DNA of 26,724 nt from Sulfurovum sp. GTDB taxonomy: Bacteria > Campylobacterota > Campylobacteria > Campylobacterales > Sulfurovaceae. The DNA is taken from NCBI GenBank assembly GCA_003978395.1, contig QNZV01000074.1, positions 1 to 26,724 of the forward strand, in the 5' to 3' direction. Shown here in pieces: positions 16,154 through 22,958 of this stretch. The position numbers were made by a program, and so were the translations under genes. Every line of letters starts with the position of its first letter. Position 1 is the stretch's first letter. The notes below the pieces were generated by a model. That model was not told where the DNA came from and searched no databases. It worked only from the letters and a program-made list of their open reading frames with translations.

Positions 16154-16995
16154 ATTTAACCATTGCTATTGGAGAGCTAAATACTCTTTGTGTTGAGAGA
16201 GATACAGATTATGGACTCTACTTAAGAGCAGAAAACTTTGAAGAGGTATTGCTTCCAAATATCTATGTAATGGAAGCAGATATGCCAATTGGGGCAGAGA
16301 TAGAAGTTTTTGTCTATACCGATTCAGAAGACAGACCTGTTGCTACAACTAAGTACCCTTATGCGAAACTTGGTGAGTTTGGCTATTTTACAGTTGTTGA
16401 TTATCAGCGATTTGGTGCTTTTGTAAATTGGGGCTTACCAAAAGATTTATTTGTTCCTCTTTCTCAACAAAAATGTCATTTTCATATTGGTTCAAAATAT
16501 ATTTTAAGAGTCTGTTTAGATGATGAAACAGGACGACTTTATGGTACACATAAAATAGGTAAATGGCTTTCAAAAGATACCAAATACCTTGAAGTAAATG
16601 AAAAAGTCAATATTTTAGTACTTTCTGAAACACCACTTGGTCACAAAGTCATCGTTGAAAATAAACATGAAGGAATGCTTTTTGAAAATGAGATTTTTGA
16701 AAAGTTAAACGTAGGAGATAGAAAAATTGCCTATGTTAAAAAGATTCGTAAAGATGGAAAGCTAGATTTATCTCTACAGCCCATTGGCAAAAAACAAAGT
16801 GCTGATACGTTTGAAGAGAAAATAGTTAAATTACTGAAAGAAAAAGAGGGTTATATTAAAGTTAACTCAAAGAGTGAAGCTGAAGAGATTATGACGATTT
16901 TTGGATTAAGTAAAAAAAGTTTTAAACGAACGCTTACTTCATTGATTTCTCAAAAGAGAGTTGAACTTTTTAATGAAGGTATCAAGCTTATATAA
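16150..16995 (+). CDS. CvfB-like S1-domain RNA-binding protein
   Basis: The protein has 281 residues. It matches the CvfB (YitL) family: three S1-like beta-barrel units at about 1-60, 70-135 and 145-212, then a winged-helix domain (about 220-281) with the typical FGLSKKSFKRTLTSLISQKRV pattern in part. CvfB in Staphylococcus binds RNA and affects virulence gene expression; in other bacteria its role is unclear. It is cytoplasmic. The start is TTG, within the end of dsbD (TTGA overlap), so translation is coupled. The last base pairs include the palindrome CTTATATAAG followed by a T run, which may terminate transcription weakly. Confidence 0.85.
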   Translation: MNLTIAIGELNTLCVERDTDYGLYLRAENFEEVLLPNIYVMEADMPIGAEIEVFVYTDSEDRPVATTKYPYAKLGEFGYFTVVDYQRFGAFVNWGLPKDLFVPLSQQKCHFHIGSKYILRVCLDDETGRLYGTHKIGKWLSKDTKYLEVNEKVNILVLSETPLGHKVIVENKHEGMLFENEIFEKLNVGDRKIAYVKKIRKDGKLDLSLQPIGKKQSADTFEEKIVKLLKEKEGYIKVNSKSEAEEIMTIFGLSKKSFKRTLTSLISQKRVELFNEGIKLI

Positions 16996-17008
16996 GTACT
17001 TTTTTTGT

Positions 17009-17014
17009 TATACT
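17009..17014 (+). promoter_or_regulatory. Possible -10 box for the yidB-like gene
   Basis: TATACT follows a T run and lies 31 bases before the ATG at 17046. AAGGA (17034-17038) is seven bases before the start. Confidence 0.4.
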
Positions 17015-17045
17015 TATTTACATATTTAAAAACAAGGATAAACAA

Positions 17046-17495
17046 ATGGATTTAACAGAATTATTAAAAATGGGTGCAGATATGATTCAAGGGAATAGCG
17101 ATGATGCAACAACAGGACTTGATACAGATTCTATTACAGATGCTTTAGGTAATCTTCTTGGTGGTGGTGTTGATGGTGGAATTGATTTAAGTTCAATTAT
17201 GTCTGGTTTGTCTGAAAATGGTTTAGGCTCTATTGTTGGCTCATGGCTAGGAAATGGAGAAAATGAACCAATTTCTATGGACTCTATTACAGATTTATTG
17301 GGTGGAGATAAAGTTTCTGAATTTGCTTCATCTTTGGGTTTAAGTGAAGAGAGTGCTTCAGGTGCTTTGGCTGAGATGCTTCCAAATATTATTGATAAAG
17401 CAACTTCTGGAGAAGGTTCTATTATTGATAATATGTTGGCACAAGTAGGTGGTGCTGATGGTGCTATGGAGATGCTTGGTAAGATGTTCAAATAA
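17046..17495 (+). CDS. YidB-like protein (DUF937)
   Basis: The 149-residue protein has no signal peptide. It is rich in Gly, Ser, Asp and Leu. Its second half matches the DUF937/YidB pattern: LGSIVGSWLGNGENEPIS, then LLGGDKVSEFASSLGLS, then ALAEMLPNIIDKAT. The first half (20-65) is a Gly/Asp-rich segment with short hydrophobic stretches. The function of YidB-like proteins is not well known. A strong AAGGA site and its own promoter support the gene. It is followed by the hairpin at 17509-17532. Confidence 0.82.
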   Translation: MDLTELLKMGADMIQGNSDDATTGLDTDSITDALGNLLGGGVDGGIDLSSIMSGLSENGLGSIVGSWLGNGENEPISMDSITDLLGGDKVSEFASSLGLSEESASGALAEMLPNIIDKATSGEGSIIDNMLAQVGGADGAMEMLGKMFK

Positions 17496-17508
17496 GCTTT
17501 CTACTTCT

Positions 17509-17532
17509 TTTGGTCGGCATTAGTCGACCAAA
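17509..17532 (+). terminator. GC-containing hairpin between the yidB-like and nuclease genes
   Basis: TTTGGTCG (17509-17516) pairs perfectly with CGACCAAA (17525-17532) around an 8-base loop. It lies 14 bases after the yidB-like stop and only two bases before the next ATG (17535). No T run follows, so it may be a partial terminator or a structure that controls start of translation of the next gene, which has no visible Shine-Dalgarno sequence. Confidence 0.5.
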
Positions 17533-17534
17533 TT

Positions 17535-18836
17535 ATGCTCTATTCTATTTTGAAAATACTCTTTTTCTTTCCTGTTTTCCTTTTCTCCTTTGATTTTAAA
17601 GTAGCTTCATATAATGTTGAAAACCTTTTTGATATGCAGTACAGTGGGCATGAGTATCAAGAGTATATTCCTCATAAACATGGATGGAATCAAAAAAATT
17701 TTTCTAAAAAACTTCTCAATGTTTCCGAGGTTATTTGTGAGGTTAATGCTGATATTATAGGGCTTCAAGAGGTAGAGAATCAGAACGTTCTTGATAAACT
17801 TCAAAAATCACTGCATGGAGTAGGTTGTAGTTATAAATACTCTGCTATAAGCCATAAAAAATATTCTGCTATTCAAGTTGCACTCTTGTCCAAATTTCCT
17901 ATAAAATCTAAAAAAGAGATTAATGTAAATAGAGGATTTCGTTATAGAAATATATTAGAAGTAAAATACATTTTTAATGGAACTCCTCTCTATATCTATG
18001 TTAATCACTGGACATCTAAACACTCTAAAGAGAGCAGACGTATACGTTCTGCAAGAGAATTGAAAAAAAGGTTATTAAGCTTACCAAAAGAGAGTGAATA
18101 TATTCTATTAGGAGATTTTAATTCGGACTATAATGAGTATCAACATATGGAAAAAAAACATAATGACACCTTTGGAAAAACAGGTATTAATCATATTTTA
18201 AAAACCATTAATAGTGATGAACATTTTATCCGACCCTCTTTTTTTAAAAAGAATGCTTTTGAACACTATAATCTATGGTTAGAGTTAGCAAATTATAAAC
18301 GTTGGAGTCATAATTTTTATGGAAATAAGCAAGGATTAGATGCCATTATTCTGCCTTTTACTCTTTTTGATGGAAAGGGTATAGATTATATCGCTAACTC
18401 TTTTTATGTATTAAAAAAAGATTATCTTTTTCATAAAAAAGGATATATTTTTCGCTGGGAATATAAACACAAACACCATCAAGGTAGAGGGTACTCAGAC
18501 CACCTTCCTATTGTTGCCTCTTTTTCAACAAAGCCCTTTAAAAAGCTGAAAAAATCTACTGTTAGGGGTTCTATTAAATCCCTTCATGGTAAAAAAACTC
18601 TATTTCCAATGCGTTTAAACGGGATAAAAGTTATATCAAAAGAGAAAAATAAAGTACTTGTTCAAGAGGTGCATTCCAAACAAACAATTTTTATTTATGG
18701 TGTAAAAGAGTCTATGCTTTTAGGAAATTCTTATGATATTGTAGTCTATCAGCGAAAACTTTATAAGGGTAATTATGAAATTATTGATTTTGAGATAGAA
18801 AAAAGATATGATGCCACTATTAATAAAAAGGATTAA
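17535..18836 (+). CDS. Exported endonuclease/exonuclease/phosphatase family protein
   Basis: The protein has 433 residues with a short signal peptide or anchor (about 1-18, very rich in Phe). The EEP fold (20-335) has all the main active-site blocks: ASYNVENLFD (24-33), GLQEVEN (76-82, metal-binding Glu79), VNHW, LLGDFNSD and YSDHLPIV near residue 320. It is a Mg-dependent phosphodiesterase, perhaps an extracellular or periplasmic DNase. A C-terminal piece (about 345-433) looks like a small beta domain, perhaps an OB fold. The start ATG is not preceded by a ribosome binding site; a hairpin ends two bases before it. hemJ follows after three bases. Confidence 0.88.
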   Translation: MLYSILKILFFFPVFLFSFDFKVASYNVENLFDMQYSGHEYQEYIPHKHGWNQKNFSKKLLNVSEVICEVNADIIGLQEVENQNVLDKLQKSLHGVGCSYKYSAISHKKYSAIQVALLSKFPIKSKKEINVNRGFRYRNILEVKYIFNGTPLYIYVNHWTSKHSKESRRIRSARELKKRLLSLPKESEYILLGDFNSDYNEYQHMEKKHNDTFGKTGINHILKTINSDEHFIRPSFFKKNAFEHYNLWLELANYKRWSHNFYGNKQGLDAIILPFTLFDGKGIDYIANSFYVLKKDYLFHKKGYIFRWEYKHKHHQGRGYSDHLPIVASFSTKPFKKLKKSTVRGSIKSLHGKKTLFPMRLNGIKVISKEKNKVLVQEVHSKQTIFIYGVKESMLLGNSYDIVVYQRKLYKGNYEIIDFEIEKRYDATINKKD

Positions 18837-18839
18837 AAA

Positions 18840-19346
18840 ATGGGTGAGTACTATTTAGAAATTTTAGCATTTCATATTATGGCTGTGTTATCATGGATGG
18901 CAATGCTTTTTTATATGCCAAGATTGTTTGTTTACCACCAAGAGCATAAAGATAAACAAGATTTTACCGATGTAGTGAAACGACAAGAGTATATGATTTA
19001 TAAGGCAATCGGTTTCCCTGCAATGTTGGCAACTATTATTTCAGGAGGAGTATTAATCTATATTAATCCTTCACTACTAAATCAAAACTGGATGCTAGCC
19101 AAGCTTTTTTTTATTGTTTTAATGGTTATCTACTCTTTTTCATTGGAGTATTATAGAAAGATATTAGAGCGAGATGCTTGTAGTAAAAATGGTCAATTTT
19201 TTAGAGCCTACAATGAAGTACCAACACTCTATGCTATTTTAATTGTCACTTTTGTTATTACCAAAAATATACCAATCTACTTTTTTGTTTTTATTGTACT
19301 TTTTTTTGGATTTATTATTTATAAAATTTTAACTAAAAAAGTTTAG
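18840..19346 (+). CDS. hemJ: HemJ, protoporphyrinogen IX oxidase
   Basis: HemJ oxidises protoporphyrinogen IX to protoporphyrin IX in the membrane. The 168-residue protein begins with the family pattern: His12 in AFHIMAVLSWMAMLFYMPRL, then FVYH. Further helices follow at about 57-75 and 84-104, then the conserved RAYNEVPTLYAILIVTFVI (122-140 region). A last hydrophobic segment (about 144-163) makes it longer than many HemJ proteins (about 140-150). It complements hemC at 8997, and no hemG or hemY is seen. AAGGATTAAAAA precedes the ATG, three bases after the nuclease stop. Confidence 0.88.
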   Translation: MGEYYLEILAFHIMAVLSWMAMLFYMPRLFVYHQEHKDKQDFTDVVKRQEYMIYKAIGFPAMLATIISGGVLIYINPSLLNQNWMLAKLFFIVLMVIYSFSLEYYRKILERDACSKNGQFFRAYNEVPTLYAILIVTFVITKNIPIYFFVFIVLFFGFIIYKILTKKV

Positions 19347-19349
19347 TCA

Positions 19350-20045
19350 ATGAGGAAAAATTATATATTAATATGCACACTGGGAATATTTATATTTACA
19401 GGCTGTGGAAAAAAAATAAAAGAGATTAAACCACCAATAAAAGAAGAGAATAATCAAACCATTACTATCAAGCCTCCTGTGAAAGAAGAGCCTATTGAAG
19501 AGGAGGAGATTATTCCTGAAGAAGATACTATTGAAGAGATTATTCAAGAAGAGCCTCAAAAAGAATTGGGCATATATGAGTGGAAATCGAATGATGAGGT
19601 TATTAGCCAAGGAATAGCCACTAAAATAGTGGTTGTAAAATCAAAGCGAGTGATGGTTTTGTTTGATAAAGACAATAACATCTTAAGTCGCCATCGAATA
19701 TCATTGGGTAAAAATAATATAGGTACAAAGCTTAAACAAGGCGACTATAAAACCCCTGAAGGAACGTATAGTATTATTGATAAACGCCCTGATAAAGTTT
19801 ATTATAGAGAGCTACTTTTAGATTATCCAAGAGCAATAGATAGAGAGCGTTCAAAAAAGTTAGGTTTCTCTGCAGGAGGTGGAATAACCATTCATGCTCA
19901 ACCAAATTGGAATTGGGATGGACATGGCAATGATTATACCCTTTCTAACGACTGGACAGAGGGATGTATTGCTGTAACGAATGAAGGTATGAACACTATA
20001 TGGAGTACGGTGGCATTGGGTACAGAGATTGAGATACGAGAGTAG
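19350..20045 (+). CDS. L,D-transpeptidase (YkuD family) lipoprotein
   Basis: The protein has 231 residues. The lipobox is FTGC (Cys19). A spacer of about 50 residues (25-75) is very rich in Glu, Pro and Ile. The YkuD domain (about 92-230) contains the conserved His182 (TIHAQPN) and the catalytic Cys206 in DWTEGCIAVTN, which is the form seen in YafK/ErfK-like members. Such enzymes make 3-3 cross-links in peptidoglycan, attach proteins to it, or trim it. The ATG lies three bases after hemJ; no good Shine-Dalgarno is seen, so coupling is likely. The peptidoglycan substrate suits the M15 peptidase elsewhere in the window. Confidence 0.9.
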   Translation: MRKNYILICTLGIFIFTGCGKKIKEIKPPIKEENNQTITIKPPVKEEPIEEEEIIPEEDTIEEIIQEEPQKELGIYEWKSNDEVISQGIATKIVVVKSKRVMVLFDKDNNILSRHRISLGKNNIGTKLKQGDYKTPEGTYSIIDKRPDKVYYRELLLDYPRAIDRERSKKLGFSAGGGITIHAQPNWNWDGHGNDYTLSNDWTEGCIAVTNEGMNTIWSTVALGTEIEIRE

Positions 20046-20133
20046 TGAATAAACCATTTTCAATATAATATATTATAAAATGTGTTAAATTGTGTCTTCT
20101 CTAAGGCTAAAAAGTATATACTCTACTTTAATA

Positions 20134-20171
20134 AATAGTTAGAATATTTTTTTAAATTCTAATTGACTATT
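20134..20171. repeat. Long bulged inverted repeat before the acyltransferase gene
   Basis: AATAGTTAGAAT (20134-20145) pairs with ATTCTA (20156-20161) and ACTATT (20166-20171), leaving a 4-base bulge and a 10-base loop that is mostly T. It ends 24 bases before the acyltransferase ATG. It could be a terminator of the preceding unit or a leader structure. The same interval also has the 14-base palindrome TATAATATATTATA near 20063-20076. Confidence 0.4.
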
Positions 20172-20195
20172 TAAATTAAATAATTGGATTGGTTT

Positions 20196-21311
20196 ATGGT
20201 AAAAAGATTTGAAGTTTTGGATAGTTTTAGAGGATTAGCTGCAATATTTGTTGTTTTATTTCATATGCACTATGTTGGAAGTATTACAGAGTTAAGCTTT
20301 TTCCGAGGTACTAGCCTCTTTGTAGAATTCTTTTTTGTCTTAAGTGGCTTTGTATTGGCACATGGATATGGGTGGAAAGAGAATCTTAAATTTAAAGATT
20401 TTGTTATAGCCAGAACGTTTAGATTGATGCCATTACATATTGTAATCTTAATAGTTTTTATACTATTAGAGTTTGGAAAATTATTTGCTTATCAGCATGG
20501 ATTTCACTTTAATGATATACCCTTTACAAACGAAACAAATCCAAATGATATTATTCCCAACTTATTATTATTGCAATCTTGGTTGCCAAATGCCAATTCA
20601 TTAAGTTGGAATACTCCATCATGGAGTATTAGTATAGAGTATTATATGTATATGATCTTTTTTGCTTCACTGTTAATAAAAAAAGAGAATCTAAAATATA
20701 TTTTATGGTTTTTAATCTCAATAACAATGTTTATCTTCATATTTTTAGGTACGGAAATTGCTCAAGAGATTTTAAGAGGTTTATCTTGTTTCTTTGGAGG
20801 TGTGTTAACCTATTTACTCTATAGAAATATAGAAGGTAAAATCAATTTCAATAAGAACTATTTTACTCTATTTGAGATAATATTATTAATATTAGTTGTC
20901 TTAACACTTTCATCAGATATTGAGCATAAATCATTGATAGCGAGTCTGTTGTTCTGTATGCAAGTTTTTATATTTGCATTTGAGAAAGGTTCTGTTTCTC
21001 AAATATTAAAACAAAAAATATTTTTATATCTTGGTAAGTTGTCATACTCAATTTATATGATACACTCTGTTATATTATTTTTTTCATTATCAATTTTTAT
21101 GATAATTCAAAAAACATTCAACATAAAATTGGAAATAATGGTTGATAATGTAAGAACTATAGATTTAGGTAATCCAATTTTTAATAATATCTCAATTGTA
21201 ATAACTTTAGCTATAATTATATTCTTATCAGGTTTTACATACAAATATATTGAACAAAAAGGGCAAAAAATGGGTAAATTATTTAAGGCAAAATTATCTA
21301 ATAAATTCTAA
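20196..21311 (+). CDS. Acyltransferase 3 (OafA/YrhL type) membrane protein
   Basis: The protein has 371 residues from the ATG at 20196. A TTG at 20184 would add four residues but lies upstream of the family's usual start. It begins FEVLDSFRGLAAIFVVLFHM, the acyltransferase-3 signature with the His at about 23, followed by FFVLSGFVLAHGY. About ten membrane helices follow, the last near residues 330-355. Such enzymes transfer acetyl or other acyl groups to sugars of surface polysaccharides, peptidoglycan or lipid A. There is no SGNH domain fused. The target is unknown. The gene stands alone between AT-rich spacers with inverted repeats and has a weak ribosome binding site (GGATTGG), so it could be a later insertion. 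Confidence 0.9.
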   Translation: MVKRFEVLDSFRGLAAIFVVLFHMHYVGSITELSFFRGTSLFVEFFFVLSGFVLAHGYGWKENLKFKDFVIARTFRLMPLHIVILIVFILLEFGKLFAYQHGFHFNDIPFTNETNPNDIIPNLLLLQSWLPNANSLSWNTPSWSISIEYYMYMIFFASLLIKKENLKYILWFLISITMFIFIFLGTEIAQEILRGLSCFFGGVLTYLLYRNIEGKINFNKNYFTLFEIILLILVVLTLSSDIEHKSLIASLLFCMQVFIFAFEKGSVSQILKQKIFLYLGKLSYSIYMIHSVILFFSLSIFMIIQKTFNIKLEIMVDNVRTIDLGNPIFNNISIVITLAIIIFLSGFTYKYIEQKGQKMGKLFKAKLSNKF

Positions 21312-21352
21312 ATAGAATAATGAAACTAAACGTAAAAGAACCAATAAACTAC

Positions 21353-21387
21353 AGTTTAGGTTTTATTTTAAACCAACTCTGATTTTT
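21353..21387 (+). terminator. Probable terminator after the acyltransferase gene
   Basis: AGTT and GGTTT (21353-21363, with TA between) pair with AAACC and AACT (21370-21378) around a 6-base loop. A T run follows at 21382-21387. The remaining bases to 21473 show no clear motif. Confidence 0.45.
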
Positions 21388-21473
21388 TATCATAATAAAA
21401 AAATTTAGTAAGTAAAAATAAACCTTTAAAATACTATTATTCAAACATGAAAAAAAACACTTTAAGTTATTAA

Positions 21474-22958
21474 ATGCATAAAAAAAACATACAAAAGTCA
21501 CATAAACCTTCACTTTATAAATTGTTCAGTCTTGTCATGAATAAAATATTATATTTTTTTAGACAACATATTACTTATCAAGTAGTTTTAATTCTATCAT
21601 TAATCTCTTTTGCTACCTCCTATTATGGATTCATATCTTTGGTATCTGATGGAGAGTGGTTTACTAAAATACTCTTTTTTGCTGTGGTTGGAGTTATACA
21701 GTTAGCATTGGTCTATTCCATCTCTCAACTCTACTTACGAGAGTTCTTTTCCCGTTACCTGTTACGGGCATCGTTACTATTAATGACCTATCTTTTATCA
21801 CTTTTTATTAGTGTACTTTTTAGTTTTAATTTCTATTACAAAATCTTTTCAGCTTCTGAGTTTGCTCAACGTAATGTAACCCTGCAATTAGAAGAGGTTA
21901 AAAATGGACTAGAAGATGCACAGAGTAGTTTTAATTCTGTCTATCTCTCTTTGAAAAAACTGAGCGATTACTCTATGAGTCAATCTATTGAAGAGAGTAC
22001 TTATGGTGGAACGTGTGATGAAACAAAGATTCCTACACCAGGTCCTAGAAGTGCATTAAGAGAAGCAGAAAGTAAACTTTTTCAAAGCCACTTAAGTGCT
22101 GTTGATGAGTTAAAAATGAAAGTTCTTACCGAGACAACGATTATCAAAAAAATGCTTGTTGATTTTAACCCTAAAACAGATGATATTGAGAAGTTAGAAG
22201 AGAAAGTTAATAGTAAAATTACGAACATAAACAGAATTTTTAGAGGTGGAGAAATTAGCCTACTTCCAAAAATTTTAGCCAAACATAATGGTGCAAGTAG
22301 AATGAGTATGGAGTCTTTAGGTAGAACTATTAGTTGTCCTGATAGTGAGATTAGCTTGAAAATTAATACCATTAGTGAAAATTTGAACTCTCTAACTCCT
22401 ATCAAAAAAGTAATTTTCTTTGATTCTAACAATCAACAACAACTCATAGAGCGTACTATAAATGTCTTGTTAGCGATTATTCCATTTACCAACACCCATG
22501 TTGTTGCACTTGATAAAGTTTCAACGCCTACTGATGTAACACAAAGTGATATTAAAGCGATTGGATTAGGATTTTTAGTAGACTTTTTTATCTTCTTCTT
22601 TACTATTCTTGCAAAAGAGCCTTATCGTGCTAAATTTTTTGCCGAAGAGAGTATTCGACAATATTTACGTCTTGATGTTCGACGGGTACTTAAAATGTTT
22701 GTTTTCGAAAGTCATTTCTCCTATCATCTTATTATTCCAAATCAACGTAAAAACGATAAATTAGAGGAGATTCTAACCCGTTTTAAACTTGATAAGATGC
22801 TATCTTTGGTTGGAAATAATATAAAATATGATGAACTACTGTTTCTTCATCAAAGTAAACTGAAGAACTTTGATAAATTAACATTCAAAGTATATAAATT
22901 GAATAAAGATAAATATGATACGCTTTTAATTGAAATAGATGAGTTAAGAAATGCTTGA
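21474..22958 (+). CDS. Membrane protein of unknown function, partner of the PBP-like gene
   Basis: The 494-residue protein matches no family I know. Three membrane helices lie at about 34-56, 64-86 and 98-122, and a fourth at about 362-381. The 240 residues between helices 3 and 4 are probably outside the cytoplasm and have long helical, coiled-coil-like parts (about 130-170 and 195-250). Two cysteines, Cys181 (YGGTC, shortly before PGPRS) and Cys288, could form a disulfide. The C-terminal 110 residues (383-494) are charged and should be cytoplasmic. The gene ends eight bases inside the start of the PBP-like gene, so both are made together. The ribosome binding site is weak. A later ATG at 21537 is a possible alternative start; it would keep all helices. 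Confidence 0.8.
   Translation: MHKKNIQKSHKPSLYKLFSLVMNKILYFFRQHITYQVVLILSLISFATSYYGFISLVSDGEWFTKILFFAVVGVIQLALVYSISQLYLREFFSRYLLRASLLLMTYLLSLFISVLFSFNFYYKIFSASEFAQRNVTLQLEEVKNGLEDAQSSFNSVYLSLKKLSDYSMSQSIEESTYGGTCDETKIPTPGPRSALREAESKLFQSHLSAVDELKMKVLTETTIIKKMLVDFNPKTDDIEKLEEKVNSKITNINRIFRGGEISLLPKILAKHNGASRMSMESLGRTISCPDSEISLKINTISENLNSLTPIKKVIFFDSNNQQQLIERTINVLLAIIPFTNTHVVALDKVSTPTDVTQSDIKAIGLGFLVDFFIFFFTILAKEPYRAKFFAEESIRQYLRLDVRRVLKMFVFESHFSYHLIIPNQRKNDKLEEILTRFKLDKMLSLVGNNIKYDELLFLHQSKLKNFDKLTFKVYKLNKDKYDTLLIEIDELRNA

Noticed and set aside
17087..17491. Open frame of 134 residues opposite the yidB-like gene
   Set aside because: A Ser/Pro-rich mirror of the Gly/Ser-rich coding strand; the DUF937 pattern is on the plus strand.
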